From: Streptomyces sp. CG4
GTDB lineage: Bacteria > Actinomycetota > Actinomycetes > Streptomycetales > Streptomycetaceae
DNA length: 64,000 nt
Assembly (NCBI RefSeq): GCF_041080655.1
Contig: NZ_CP163525.1
Span: forward strand, 8,556,001-8,620,000
Direction of reading: 5' to 3'
Below the pieces are notes generated by a model. That model made no database searches and was not told where the DNA came from. It worked only from the letters and a program-made list of their open reading frames with translations. How positions within the stretch are numbered: the first letter of the stretch is position 1; each line of letters opens with the position of its first letter. A program made the translations under genes and the position numbers. This document shows positions 25,567-34,368 of the stretch, piece by piece.

Positions 25567-25708
25567 ATTTTCCGGGGTCATATGCACACCCCTGGGTCGC
25601 ACGGCCGTTCGGTACCGGACAACGGTCACCGAGTGCCGGACGCGGCGGCGTCGCCCGGGCCACAGTGGTGACACTGCGTACGAGGAGGTCGGGGACGGAG
25701 GCGGACGG

Positions 25709-25996
25709 ATGATGGGAACCCCCTCGGGCCGGATGCGGCAGACGATTCTCGAATGGCTCAAGGACCCAGATGCCAACTTCCCGGCGCCCGCTCGCCGGGA
25801 TCCCGTCGCGACCGGAGTCACCGCGCGTGCCGTGGCCGCCAAGCTGGGCGTGCGTCGCCGCACCGCCCGCGCCCACCTGGACTTCCTCACCCGGCTCGGC
25901 GTGCTGCGCACCCGCCGCCTGCGGTGCCGTACCTACTACCGGCGCGACGAGATCCGCATCGCCGAGGTGGCGCGCGTGTTCGAGAAGGGGTGGTGA
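25709..25996 (+). CDS. Small winged-helix DNA-binding protein (95 aa)
   Basis: The core TARAVAAKLGVRRRTARAHLDFLTRLGVLRTRRLRCRTYYRRDE is a winged helix of ArsR-like type with a beta-hairpin wing (residues about 33-78), ending in a short amphipathic helix. It has no sensor domain and is rich in arginine. The ATG at 25709 (or the adjacent ATG at 25712) follows GGAGGCGG. It precedes the SMP-30-like gene by 125 bases in the same direction and could control it; there is no direct evidence. Confidence 0.75.
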   Translation: MMGTPSGRMRQTILEWLKDPDANFPAPARRDPVATGVTARAVAAKLGVRRRTARAHLDFLTRLGVLRTRRLRCRTYYRRDEIRIAEVARVFEKGW

Positions 25997-26121
25997 GGAA
26001 GGCGCTGGTGAGCCGGCGTCGGACCGGGCAGGGCGGGGCAGGATGACGGGAGGGAGAGAGCTCGGCGAACACCCCCGGCCGGCAGGCGGGAGATGCCGAC
26101 CGACGGCGGAGGGCACCGCGC

Positions 26122-27087
26122 ATGGACCGACCCACTGGACTTGTCCCGCTCCACTACGTCTCCCTCGGCGCCCGTGGCCCCGAGGACGTGGTGGCCGACG
26201 CACACGGGCGCGTACTGACCGGAGTGGAGGACGGCCGGATCCTGCGCCTCCACCACCTCGGCGACCCGCGGACGGCCCGTGTGGAGGTGCTGGCCGAGAC
26301 CGGCGGGCGTCCCCTCGGACTCGAACTGCTGCCGGACGGCGGCCTGTTGGTGTGCGACGCGGAACGCGGCCTGCTGCGCGTCGACCCCGGCCGCGGCCGC
26401 GGCACCGTCCGTGTCCTCGCGGACTCGGCGGCGGGGGAGCGGCTCCGCTTCTGCAGCAACGTCGTCGCCCTGCCGGACGGCACCGTGTACTTCACGGTCT
26501 CCAGCCGCCGCTACCCACTGGAGCACTGGATCGGCGACATCGTCGAGCACACCGGCACCGGACGGCTGCTGCGCCTTCCGCCCGGGGGCGCTGAGCCCGA
26601 AGTCCTGCTGGACGGGCTGCAGTTCGCCAATGGCCTGGCGGCCGGCGGCGACGGCTCCTTCCTGGTGATCGCCGAGACCGGCGCCTGCCGTCTCACCCGC
26701 TATCACCTCACCGGCCCCCGCGCCGGCCACGCCGACCTCTTCGCCCGGCTTCCCGGCATGCCGGACAACCTCTGGCGCGAGGGCCCCGACGGCCCGATCT
26801 GGGTCGCGCTCGCCAGCCCCAGGGTTCCGCCGCTGCACCTCCTGCACCGCACCCCGCCCGGCGTGCGCGCAGCAGCCGCCCGGGCCGCCGTCCACGCGCC
26901 CTACCGCCCGAGCGGAACGATCGGGGTGCTGGCCCTCGACGACACGGGCCGCACCGTCCGGCACCTCGTCCGCCGCCGCTCCGGCTTCCGCATGCTCACC
27001 GCCGTCTGCGCGACCGGCGGCCACCTCGTCCTCGGCAGCCTCCGGGAGCCCGGCGTCGCGGTCTGCGCCCGGACCACCGCCCGCTGA
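26122..27087 (+). CDS. SMP-30/strictosidine-synthase-like beta-propeller protein
   Basis: A 321-residue six-bladed propeller. GPEDVVADAHGRVLTGVEDGRILRL, RPLGLELLPDGGLLVCDAERGLLRVD, CSNVVALPDGTVYFTVSS and PGMPDNLWREGPDGPIWVALASPR are typical of the strictosidine synthase/SMP-30 superfamily. Such proteins hydrolyse lactones or phosphotriesters with a calcium ion; the substrate here is unknown. No signal peptide is visible, so it is cytoplasmic. The ATG at 26122 is preceded by GGAGGGC about 12 bases upstream. Confidence 0.82.
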   Translation: MDRPTGLVPLHYVSLGARGPEDVVADAHGRVLTGVEDGRILRLHHLGDPRTARVEVLAETGGRPLGLELLPDGGLLVCDAERGLLRVDPGRGRGTVRVLADSAAGERLRFCSNVVALPDGTVYFTVSSRRYPLEHWIGDIVEHTGTGRLLRLPPGGAEPEVLLDGLQFANGLAAGGDGSFLVIAETGACRLTRYHLTGPRAGHADLFARLPGMPDNLWREGPDGPIWVALASPRVPPLHLLHRTPPGVRAAAARAAVHAPYRPSGTIGVLALDDTGRTVRHLVRRRSGFRMLTAVCATGGHLVLGSLREPGVAVCARTTAR

Positions 27088-27176
27088 CCCGGCGGTAGGC
27101 TGGTGCCCGGCCGTGATCACCCGTAGGGGCGGGCCGAACACCCCCTCGGGACCGGCCGAAGAGGAGACGCACGCAC

Positions 27177-27638
27177 ATGACAGCCCCGGAAGCCGAGAGC
27201 CTCCGTGTCCGCCCCACGCCAGGGCGGCGGTCCGAGTGGCGCACCCAGGCACCCGTCGTCGCGGTGGTCGCCCTCGGCGGCGCCCTCGGCGCCTGCGCCC
27301 GCTACGGGCTCACCCTCGTCTGGCCCACGCCGCCCGGCTCCTTTCCCTGGGCGACGTTCTGGACCAACGCCGTCGGCTGCGCGGTGATCGGTGTCTTCAT
27401 GGTGCTCATCACCGAGGTGTGGGCCGCCCACCGCCTCGTCCGCCCCTTTTTCGGCACCGGCATCCTCGGCGGCTTCACCACGTTCTCCACCTATGCCGTC
27501 GACATCCGCAGGCTGGTCGACGCCGGGCGCCCCGGCCTCGGGCTCGGCTATCTCGCCGCGACACTGTGCGCGGCCCTCGCCGCGGTGTGGCTCGCCTCGG
27601 TCGCCGCCCGCCGCGTGCTGATCAGGAGGCAGCGATGA
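27177..27638 (+). CDS. crcB: Fluoride channel subunit FluC/CrcB (first copy)
   Basis: A 153-residue, four-segment membrane protein that exports fluoride. GGALGACARYGL, ATFWTNAVGCAVIG (the conserved Asn in segment 2), and GILGGFTTFSTYAVD (the phenylalanine-box and Na+-site region) are intact. The N-terminal 25 residues are polar and longer than usual. GAAGAGGAG precedes the ATG. The stop overlaps the next gene's ATG (ATGA at 27635-27638). A different FluC follows two genes on, so the channel is probably a heterodimer. Confidence 0.92.
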   Translation: MTAPEAESLRVRPTPGRRSEWRTQAPVVAVVALGGALGACARYGLTLVWPTPPGSFPWATFWTNAVGCAVIGVFMVLITEVWAAHRLVRPFFGTGILGGFTTFSTYAVDIRRLVDAGRPGLGLGYLAATLCAALAAVWLASVAARRVLIRRQR

Positions 27639-28015
27639 CGTCACTCACCGGCCGCGCCCTCAGGCTGACCGTCTACATCGGCGAGGACGACACCTGGCAC
27701 CACAAGCCCCTGTACTCCGAGATCGTGCACCGCGCACACACGGCCGGACTCGCCGGGGCGAGCGTCTTCCGGGGCATCGAGGGCTTCGGCGCCTCCTCCC
27801 GCATCCACACCTCCCGCCTGCTGTCCCTGAGCGAGGACCTGCCCGTGGCAGTCGTCGTCGTGGACACCGAGGAGCGCGTACGGGCGTTCCTGCCGCAGCT
27901 CGACGAACTCGTCGACGAGGGCCTGGTCACGCTGGAGGAGTGCGAGGTCGTCCGGTACGTGGGACGTACGGGCGGTCCGCGCGGCATGGACCCGAAGGGT
28001 AAGAAGTCGTTGTGA
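27635..28015 (+). CDS. DUF190-domain protein
   Basis: A 126-residue GlnB-like ferredoxin-fold protein. LRLTVYIGEDDTWHHKPLYSEIVHRAHTAGLAGASVFRGIEGFG and LPVAVVVVDTEERVRAFLPQLDELVDEGLVTLEECEVVRY (given as landmarks over residues 8-110) are the DUF190 core. It is encoded between two crcB genes, overlapping each by four bases, with an AGGAGG ribosome site. This arrangement recurs in actinobacteria and suggests it senses or gates fluoride export; its biochemical role is unproven. Confidence 0.9.
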   Translation: MTSLTGRALRLTVYIGEDDTWHHKPLYSEIVHRAHTAGLAGASVFRGIEGFGASSRIHTSRLLSLSEDLPVAVVVVDTEERVRAFLPQLDELVDEGLVTLEECEVVRYVGRTGGPRGMDPKGKKSL

Positions 28016-28386
28016 ACTGGCTGCTGGTGATCGCGGGAGCCGTGGTCGGCGCACCGCTGCGCTATCTCACCGACCGCGCCGTGCAGGCCCGCCATGACTC
28101 GGTGTTCCCCTGGGGCACCTTCGTGGTGAATGTCACCGGATGTCTCATCCTCGGGCTGCTCACCGGTGCGGCCTCCGCCGGGGCCGCCGGACCTCACCTG
28201 CAACTCCTGCTGGGCACCGGGCTGTGCGGCGCCCTGACGACGTACTCGACCTTCTCCTACGAGACGCTGCGGCTGACCGAGGCCGGCTCCGGGCTCTACG
28301 CTGCCGTGAACGTCGTCGCGAGTGTGGTGGCGGGGCTCGCCGCGGCCTTCGCCGGTGTCTCGCTCGCCGGAGTGCTGTGGGCCTAG
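28012..28386 (+). CDS. crcB: Fluoride channel subunit FluC/CrcB (second copy)
   Basis: A 124-residue, four-segment protein. VGAPLRYLTDRAVQ, FPWGTFVVNVTGCLILG (conserved Asn) and GTGLCGALTTYSTFSYE (Thr/Phe box) are all present. The GTG at 28012 overlaps the DUF190 stop (GTGA), so the three genes are translationally coupled. Two divergent FluC copies in one operon normally make an antiparallel heterodimer. Confidence 0.92.
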   Translation: MNWLLVIAGAVVGAPLRYLTDRAVQARHDSVFPWGTFVVNVTGCLILGLLTGAASAGAAGPHLQLLLGTGLCGALTTYSTFSYETLRLTEAGSGLYAAVNVVASVVAGLAAAFAGVSLAGVLWA

Positions 28387-28414
28387 CGCTTCGATACGGC
28401 CGGGCACAGCAAGT

Positions 28415-28442
28415 ACTTTCTACAACACTGTCGACCTACACT
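28415..28442 (+). promoter_or_regulatory. Candidate uppP promoter
   Basis: TACACT at 28437-28442 is a good -10, 18 bases before the ATG at 28460, with ACTTTC at 28415-28420 as a weak -35 (16-base spacer). The repeated CTACA elements in between (CTACAACACTG, CCTACAC) could be an operator half-site pair. Confidence 0.35.
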
Positions 28443-28459
28443 CCTCAGAACTGGATCCC

Positions 28460-29296
28460 ATGAGCGCCATCTCCGTCGGTCAAGCCGTCGTCCTCGGAGT
28501 AGTCGAGGGGGTGACCGAGTTCCTCCCGGTGTCCTCGACCGGGCACCTGAAGATCACCGAGGGACTCATGCACATCCCGGTCGACGACAAGTCCGTCGTC
28601 GGCTTCTCCGCCGTCATCCAGGTCGGCGCCATCGCCGCCGTGCTCGTGTACTTCTTCAAGGACATCAAGCGGATCGTCTCCGCCTGGTTCCGCGGTCTGG
28701 TCAACCGCGAGGAGCGCTACCACCACGACTACAAGTTCGCCTGGTGGGTGATCGCCGCCACCATCCCGATCGTCATCGTGGGCCTGGCCGCCAAACCGCT
28801 GATCGACGGCGCGCTCGGCTCCCTGTGGGTGGTGGCCGCCTCGCTGATCGTCGGCTCGGGCGTGATGTGGGCGGCCGACCAGATGGGCCGGCACAAGCGC
28901 GGCGAGGACGACACGTCCTTCAAGGACGCGATGTGGGTCGGCTGCTCCCAGATCCTCGCCCTGCTCTTCCCCGGCTTCTCCCGCTCCGGCGCCACCATGT
29001 CCACCGCGCTCATCCGGGACCTGGACCGCGTCGCCGCCACCCGCCTGTCGTTCTTCCTCGGCATCCCGGCCCTCACCGGCGCCGGCATCTACGAGCTCAA
29101 GGACGCCCTGGGCGCGGGCGTGGGCGCCGCTCCGCTGGCCGTCGGCACCATCGTCTCCTTCGTGGTCGCCTACGCCTCCATCGCCTGGCTGCTGAAGTTC
29201 GTCGCCAAGCACTCCTTCAACGCCTTCGTGATCTACCGCATCATCATCGGCGTGGGACTGCTCGGCCTGCTCGCGACCGGTGTGCTCGACGCCTGA
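28460..29296 (+). CDS. uppP: Undecaprenyl-diphosphatase UppP/BacA
   Basis: A 278-residue integral membrane enzyme that recycles undecaprenyl pyrophosphate to the monophosphate for peptidoglycan and wall-polymer synthesis. EGVTEFLPVSSTGHL (residues about 14-28) and LLFPGFSRSGATMSTAL (about 170-186) are the two catalytic motifs, with the conserved Glu, Ser, His and Arg. There are eight hydrophobic segments. No clear ribosome site precedes the ATG (TGGATCCC). It is monocistronic with a strong terminator. Streptomyces usually has more than one such enzyme. Confidence 0.95.
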   Translation: MSAISVGQAVVLGVVEGVTEFLPVSSTGHLKITEGLMHIPVDDKSVVGFSAVIQVGAIAAVLVYFFKDIKRIVSAWFRGLVNREERYHHDYKFAWWVIAATIPIVIVGLAAKPLIDGALGSLWVVAASLIVGSGVMWAADQMGRHKRGEDDTSFKDAMWVGCSQILALLFPGFSRSGATMSTALIRDLDRVAATRLSFFLGIPALTGAGIYELKDALGAGVGAAPLAVGTIVSFVVAYASIAWLLKFVAKHSFNAFVIYRIIIGVGLLGLLATGVLDA

Positions 29297-29315
29297 CCGA
29301 ACCCTCCTGATCACC

Positions 29316-29368
29316 CACGGGGTGCGGATGCCTGCATTCAGGCGCCGCACCCCGTGAATGTTTCCTTT
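29316..29368 (+). terminator. Strong terminator after uppP
   Basis: CACGGGGTGCGG (29316-29327) pairs perfectly with CCGCACCCCGTG (29345-29356), and the inner GCCTG/CAGGC extends the stem to about 17 pairs around a CATT loop. The following AATGTTTCCTTT is T-rich. Confidence 0.88.
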
Positions 29369-29378
29369 ACGGGGTGTC

Positions 29379-29408
29379 TTGACAGTTCCCTGACGCAACC
29401 CGCAGGAT
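29379..29408 (+). promoter_or_regulatory. Promoter of the asparagine/aspartate operon
   Basis: A consensus -35 TTGACA (29379-29384), an 18-base spacer and CAGGAT (29403-29408) as -10. The GTG start at 29416 is 8 bases after the -10, so transcription would begin at or next to the start codon. There is no ribosome site, which supports a leaderless mRNA. Confidence 0.7.
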
Positions 29409-29415
29409 CGCTCCC

Positions 29416-30150
29416 GTGAACCTGTCAGACAGCCAGACAGGTGGTCTGGGTCCCCGGCGTGTGAGCGCCATGGAAGCGGTCCTCAGCCACCTCCGCGGCG
29501 CCATCGAACGCGGCGAGTACGCCATAGGCGACAAGCTGCCCTCCGAGGCCGAGCTGTGCCGCACCCTTGAGGTGTCCCGGCCCGTGCTCCGGGAGGCGCT
29601 GCGCGCGCTGCAGACGATGGGCCTCACGGTCTCCCGGACCGGCAAGGGCACCTTCGTCGTCGCGAACGCCGTCGAGGACCCCACCTTCGGCGACTACGCG
29701 GCCAGCGACCTGCTCGAGGTGCGCCGGCACATAGAGATCCCGGTCGCCGGGTACGCGGCCGTGCGCCGCACCCCGGAGAATCTGGACCACCTGGCCCATC
29801 TGCTCGACCGCATGGAGCGGGAGACGGACACCACCGCGTGGGTGGCGATGGACACCCTCTTCCACCTCGCCGTGGCCGAGGCCGCCCAGAACCCGGTCTT
29901 CCGCCGGGTCATCGAGGAGATCCGCGACGCACTGGCGCGTCAGTCGGCCTTCCTCAACGAACTGGGCGGGCGCCGCGAGCAGTCCAACCGCGAGCACCGG
30001 GCGATCGTCGAGGCGCTGGTCGACGGTTCCGAACACGACGCGGTGGAGGCCATGAGCCACCATCTGGACCGCGTCGAGACGACCCTCACCGACATCGTGC
30101 GTCCGCAGCGGACGGACGACCTCCCCACGGAAGGCGGACCCGAGGCGTGA
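29416..30150 (+). CDS. FadR-subfamily GntR regulator
   Basis: A 244-residue regulator. The winged helix ERGEYAIGDKLPSEAELCRTLEVSRPVLREALRALQTMGL (about residues 31-70) is followed by the all-helical FCD ligand domain with metal-site residues in DTLFHLAVAEAAQNP and NREHRAIVEAL. The permease gene starts in its stop (GTGA at 30147-30150), and asparaginase and aspartase follow. It therefore most likely senses asparagine, aspartate or a C4-dicarboxylate and controls this operon. Its mRNA appears leaderless. Confidence 0.9.
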   Translation: MNLSDSQTGGLGPRRVSAMEAVLSHLRGAIERGEYAIGDKLPSEAELCRTLEVSRPVLREALRALQTMGLTVSRTGKGTFVVANAVEDPTFGDYAASDLLEVRRHIEIPVAGYAAVRRTPENLDHLAHLLDRMERETDTTAWVAMDTLFHLAVAEAAQNPVFRRVIEEIRDALARQSAFLNELGGRREQSNREHRAIVEALVDGSEHDAVEAMSHHLDRVETTLTDIVRPQRTDDLPTEGGPEA

Positions 30151-31586
30151 GCGAGCAGCACCTCAAAGACGAGACGCGCCCCTCGTCCGGCCATGTCGAC
30201 GCCGGAGACGCCGGCTACAGCAAAGGCCTGAAGCACCGGCACGTCAACATGATCGCCATCGGCGGAGCCATCGGCACCGGCCTCTTCCTCGGCGCGGGCG
30301 GCCGGCTCGCCGACGCCGGGCCCTCCCTGTTCATCGCGTACGCCGTCTGCGGCGTCTTCGCCTTCCTGGTGGTGCGCGCTCTCGGCGAACTCGTCCTGTA
30401 CCGCCCGTCCTCCGGCGCCTTCGTGTCGTACGCGCGGGAGTTCCTGGGGGAGAGGGGCGCCTACACCGCGGGCTGGATGTACTTCCTGAACTGGGCGACC
30501 ACCGGTATCGCCGACATCACCGCGGTCGCCACCTACACCCACTACTGGGGCATGTTCTCCGACATCCCGCAGTGGGTGATCGCGCTGATAGCCCTCGCGG
30601 TCGTCCTCACCGTGAACCTGATCTCGGTGAAGATCTTCGGCGAACTGGAGTTCTGGTTCGCGATCGTCAAGGTCAGCGCCTTGGTGATCTTCATGTGCAT
30701 CGGCATCTTCCTGCTGGTCACCCAGCACCCGGTCGACGGCCACCACCCCGGCCCGTCCCTGATCACCGACAACGGCGGCATCTTCCCCAACGGTCTGCTG
30801 CCGATGCTGCTGATCATCCAGGGTGTCGTCTTCGCCTACGCCTCCGTCGAACTGGTCGGCGTGGCCGCCGGCGAGACCGAGAGCCCCGAGAAGATCATGC
30901 CGAAGGCGATCAACTCGATCATGTGGCGCGTGGGCCTGTTCTACGTCGGCTCCGTCGTCCTGCTCTCGATGCTGCTGCCCTGGAACGTGTACAAGGCCGG
31001 TGAGAGCCCCTTCGTGACCGTCCTGTCGCACATCGGTGTCCCGGCGGCCGGCGGCGTGATGAACCTGGTCGTGCTCACCGCCGCCATGTCCTCGCTCAAC
31101 TCCGGCCTGTACTCCACCGGCCGCATCCTGCGCTCCATGGCCATGAGCGGCTCGGCGCCCAAGTTCACCGGGCGGATGAGCCGCAGCCAGGTCCCGTACG
31201 GCGGAATCCTGCTCACCAGCGGTATCTGTGTCCTCGGCGTGGGTCTCAACTACGTCGTCCCCGCCGACGCGTTCGAGATCGTCCTCAACTTCGCGGCGAT
31301 CGGTATCCTCGCGACCTGGGGCATGATCATGATCTGTCACCTGCTCTTCTGGCGGAAGACCCAGAACAGCGAACTGACCCGGCCGGCCTACCGGCTGCCG
31401 GGCTCCCCCTGGACCGAACTCGTGACGCTGGCGTTCCTCGCCTCCGTCCTGGTCCTCATGTACGCCGACGGCGGCGCCGGACGCACCACCGTGCTCTGTC
31501 TGCCGCTGATCGTCGCAGCGCTGGTCGCGGGCTGGTACGCCATCCGCGCCCGCATATCCCGCACCTCCACCGGCGCCGACGCGTGA
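30147..31586 (+). CDS. Amino acid permease (asparagine permease-like, APC superfamily)
   Basis: A 479-residue, 12-segment transporter. GLKHRHVNMIAIGGAIGTGLFLGAGG is the family signature in segment 1, YRPSSGAFVSYAREFLGERGAYTAGWMYFLNW the segment 2-3 hallmark of the AnsP/GabP group, and VELVGVAAGETESPEKIMPKAIN the loop signature. Proton-coupled asparagine uptake is inferred from similarity to AnsP and from the asparaginase and aspartase genes that follow. It overlaps the regulator's stop by four bases. Confidence 0.88.
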   Translation: MSEQHLKDETRPSSGHVDAGDAGYSKGLKHRHVNMIAIGGAIGTGLFLGAGGRLADAGPSLFIAYAVCGVFAFLVVRALGELVLYRPSSGAFVSYAREFLGERGAYTAGWMYFLNWATTGIADITAVATYTHYWGMFSDIPQWVIALIALAVVLTVNLISVKIFGELEFWFAIVKVSALVIFMCIGIFLLVTQHPVDGHHPGPSLITDNGGIFPNGLLPMLLIIQGVVFAYASVELVGVAAGETESPEKIMPKAINSIMWRVGLFYVGSVVLLSMLLPWNVYKAGESPFVTVLSHIGVPAAGGVMNLVVLTAAMSSLNSGLYSTGRILRSMAMSGSAPKFTGRMSRSQVPYGGILLTSGICVLGVGLNYVVPADAFEIVLNFAAIGILATWGMIMICHLLFWRKTQNSELTRPAYRLPGSPWTELVTLAFLASVLVLMYADGGAGRTTVLCLPLIVAALVAGWYAIRARISRTSTGADA

Positions 31587-31614
31587 CCCGCGTACCGGCC
31601 GACCCCGACTCACG

Positions 31615-32643
31615 ATGCAGGCAGTGATGTACAGCAGTTCCCCCGCCGACGCACCCGTCGTCCGCGAACCCCTCCACGCCCCCGTCGCCCACCTCGTCCG
31701 CGGCGGGGTCGTCGAGGGCATCCACTACGGCTCCGTCGTCGTCCTCGGCGCCGACGGCCGGGTGGAGTTCCAGCTCGGCGACATCGAAGCCGCCTTCTAC
31801 CCGCGCTCGGCCGTCAAGCCCCTCCAAGCCGTGGCCATGCTGCGGGCCGGGCTGCCGCTCGACGGCGCACTGCTGTCGCTGGCCGCCGCGAGCCACTCCG
31901 GCGAGGAACGGCACCTCGCCGGCACCCGGCGCATCCTCGAACTCGCCGGGCTCACCGAGGACCACCTGCGCAACGTCCCCGACATGCCGTTCGACCCGGT
32001 CGTCCGGGACGCCTGGGTGCGCGAGGGCCGGCTGCCCTCCCGGCTCGCCCAGAACTGCTCCGGCAAGCACGCGGCCATGCTGTGGACCGCCCAGCTCAAC
32101 GGCTGGTCGCTGGCGGACTACCTCGACCCGAAGCACCCACTGCAGCAGGCGATCCAGGAGATCGTCGAGGACCTGACCGGCCAGCGGGTCGCCCGCGTCA
32201 CCGTCGACGGCTGCGGCGCGCCGCTGTTCTCCATCTCCCTGCACGGCCTGGCCCGCGCCCTGTCCCGGATCACCTCGGCCGCCCCCGGCACCCCCGAGGC
32301 ACAGGTCGCGGACGCGATGCGCTCGCACGCCGACATGGCCTCCGGCTCGGGGCGGGATGTGGCGGCACTGATGCGGGCCGTACCGGGGCTGCTCGCCAAG
32401 GACGGGTTCGAGGGCGTTCAGGTTGCCGCGCTGCCCGATGGCCGGGCCATTGCCGTGAAGATCGCCGACGGGGCGAACCGCGCGCGTGTTCCGGTGGCGG
32501 CGGCCGCGCTCGCTCGCGCGGGCGTCGACCCGGAGCTGCTCACCGAGTTCGCGGGAGAGCCGCTGTTGGGTGGCGGGGAGCCGGTGGGATGCGTGCGGGC
32601 CGTGCGCGCGCTGGATCCGGTTCCGTTCACTGCTTGCGCGTAG
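31615..32643 (+). CDS. L-asparaginase of the thermolabile/Rhizobium-type (PF06089)
   Basis: A 342-residue protein hydrolysing asparagine to aspartate and ammonia. VEGIHYGSVVVLGADG, FYPRSAVKPLQAVAMLRAG (with the Ser-x-x-Lys pair), SHSGEERHL, and NCSGKHAAMLWTA mark the PF06089 family, unrelated to the E. coli-type asparaginases. A second ATG at 31627 has a slightly better purine stretch upstream and may be the real start. It sits between the permease and aspartase genes, completing an asparagine degradation route. Confidence 0.88.
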   Translation: MQAVMYSSSPADAPVVREPLHAPVAHLVRGGVVEGIHYGSVVVLGADGRVEFQLGDIEAAFYPRSAVKPLQAVAMLRAGLPLDGALLSLAAASHSGEERHLAGTRRILELAGLTEDHLRNVPDMPFDPVVRDAWVREGRLPSRLAQNCSGKHAAMLWTAQLNGWSLADYLDPKHPLQQAIQEIVEDLTGQRVARVTVDGCGAPLFSISLHGLARALSRITSAAPGTPEAQVADAMRSHADMASGSGRDVAALMRAVPGLLAKDGFEGVQVAALPDGRAIAVKIADGANRARVPVAAAALARAGVDPELLTEFAGEPLLGGGEPVGCVRAVRALDPVPFTACA

Positions 32644-32753
32644 CGCGCCGCCGGATCGGCCGTCCTGGATCTGCGGCTCCGCCGTGGTCGATCGCGCGGT
32701 TCCCCGCGCCCCTTTTCTTTCACCTCCGTACCTCAGAAAGAGGACCCACCCTC

Positions 32754-34169
32754 ATGACCGCCCCCGCCACCCGCCGCGAGCACGATCTGCTCGGCGACCG
32801 TGACGTACCCGCCGACGCGTACTGGGGTGTGCACACCCTGCGTGCCTCGGAGAACTTTCCCATCACCGGTACGCCGATCTCCGCGTACCCGCATCTGATC
32901 GACGCCCTGGCCGCCGTCAAGGAGGCCGCCGCGCTCGCCAACGAGGAACTCGGCCTGCTGGCACCCGAGAAGGCCCGCGCGATCGTCGCCGCCTGTCAGG
33001 AGATCCGGGCGGGCCGGCTGCACGACCAGTTCGTCGTCGACGTCATCCAGGGCGGCGCCGGCACGTCCACCAACATGAACGCCAACGAGGTCGTGGCGAA
33101 CCGCGCGCTGGAACTCCTCGGCCACGAGAAGGGGCAGTACACGTATCTGCACCCCAACGAGGACGTCAATCTGGGTCAGTCGACCAATGACGTCTACCCG
33201 ACCGCCGTCAAGACGGCAACGGTCTTCGCGGTGCGTGGACTGCTCAAGGCGATGGCCGTACTGCAGGACTCGTTCGCCCGTAAGGCCGTCGAGTTCCGGG
33301 ACGTGCTCAAGATGGGCCGTACCCAGTTGCAGGACGCCGTGCCGATGACGCTGGGGCAGGAGTTCTCCGCCTATGCCGTCATGATCGAGGAGGACCGCAG
33401 CCGTCTTGCCGAGGCCGTCGAGCTGATCCATGAGATCAACCTGGGTGCCACGGCGATCGGTACGGGGCTCAACGCCCCGGCGGGCTACGCCGAGGCGGCC
33501 CGCCGGCACCTGTCGGCGATCACCGGGCTGCCGCTGGTCACCGCCGCCAACCTGGTCGAGGCCACCCAGGACTGCGGTGCCTTCGTCCAGATGTCGGGGG
33601 TGCTCAAGCGCATCGCGGTCAAGCTCTCCAAGAGCTGCAACGACCTCAGGCTGCTGTCCTCCGGTCCGCGCGCGGGCCTCGGCGAGATCAACCTGCCGCC
33701 GGTGCAGGCCGGTTCGTCCATCATGCCGGGCAAGGTCAACCCGGTCATCCCCGAGGTGGTCAACCAGGTCGCCTTCGAGGTGATCGGCAACGACGTCGCC
33801 ATCACCATGGCCGCCGAGGCCGGACAGCTCCAGCTCAACGCCTTCGAGCCGATCATCCTGCACTCCCTGTCGGAGAGCATCACGCACCTGCAGAGCGCCT
33901 GTCTCACGTTGGCCGAGCGGTGCGTCGACGGCATCACCGCCAACACCGAGCGGCTGCGCGCCGGCGTGGAGAACTCCATCGGCCTGGTCACCGCCCTCAA
34001 CCCGCACATCGGCTACACGGCCGCGACCGACATCGCCAAGGAGGCCCTCGTCACGGGCCGTGGAGTGGCCGAACTGGTGCTGGAGAAGGGCCTGTTGCCG
34101 GCCGAGCGGCTGGCGGACCTGCTGCGGCCGGAGGTGCTCGCCGGCAGCACTGCCGAGCCGGCCATCTGA
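32754..34169 (+). CDS. aspA: Aspartate ammonia-lyase
   Basis: A 471-residue enzyme splitting aspartate to fumarate and ammonia. The signature GSSIMPGKVNP is at about residues 321-331, with the catalytic Ser in the flexible loop. GQSTNDVYPTAVK, GRTQLQDAVPMTLGQEF and IQGGAGTSTNMNANEV are the other superfamily blocks; the last is typical of aspartases and fumarases. AGAAAGAGGA precedes the ATG at 32754. It is the last gene of the operon, and a perfect 18-bp hairpin ends it. Confidence 0.93.
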   Translation: MTAPATRREHDLLGDRDVPADAYWGVHTLRASENFPITGTPISAYPHLIDALAAVKEAAALANEELGLLAPEKARAIVAACQEIRAGRLHDQFVVDVIQGGAGTSTNMNANEVVANRALELLGHEKGQYTYLHPNEDVNLGQSTNDVYPTAVKTATVFAVRGLLKAMAVLQDSFARKAVEFRDVLKMGRTQLQDAVPMTLGQEFSAYAVMIEEDRSRLAEAVELIHEINLGATAIGTGLNAPAGYAEAARRHLSAITGLPLVTAANLVEATQDCGAFVQMSGVLKRIAVKLSKSCNDLRLLSSGPRAGLGEINLPPVQAGSSIMPGKVNPVIPEVVNQVAFEVIGNDVAITMAAEAGQLQLNAFEPIILHSLSESITHLQSACLTLAERCVDGITANTERLRAGVENSIGLVTALNPHIGYTAATDIAKEALVTGRGVAELVLEKGLLPAERLADLLRPEVLAGSTAEPAI

Positions 34170-34175
34170 CGCAGC

Positions 34176-34234
34176 GGCAGCCCGCGTGTCGGCAGGGCGC
34201 CGGACCACCGGACCCGGCCGACACGCGGGCTGCC
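34176..34234 (+). terminator. Long hairpin after aspA
   Basis: GGCAGCCCGCGTGTCGGC (34176-34193) and GCCGACACGCGGGCTGCC (34217-34234) are perfect 18-base arms around a 23-base loop, starting six bases after the stop. Confidence 0.88.
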
Positions 34235-34368
34235 GTCACACCCAGGGATGAACCCCGCAGGCGTGCGACGCGCGATTGTCGTCGCGCATACCGGCTGTTT
34301 GGCGCAGCCCGATTCGCCAATTTTCCGAAAAGCGCTAGTGACGCTCATATGGTGAATTCGCGGTCTGG

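Noticed and set aside
27088..27176. Fluoride riboswitch before the first crcB
   Set aside because: The 89-base leader lacks the conserved GGNGAUGG and pseudoknot segments of the crcB motif.
29940..31721. 593-codon minus-strand frame opposite the amino acid permease
   Set aside because: The composition is that of an antisense shadow of hydrophobic codons, and the plus strand is a clear transporter.
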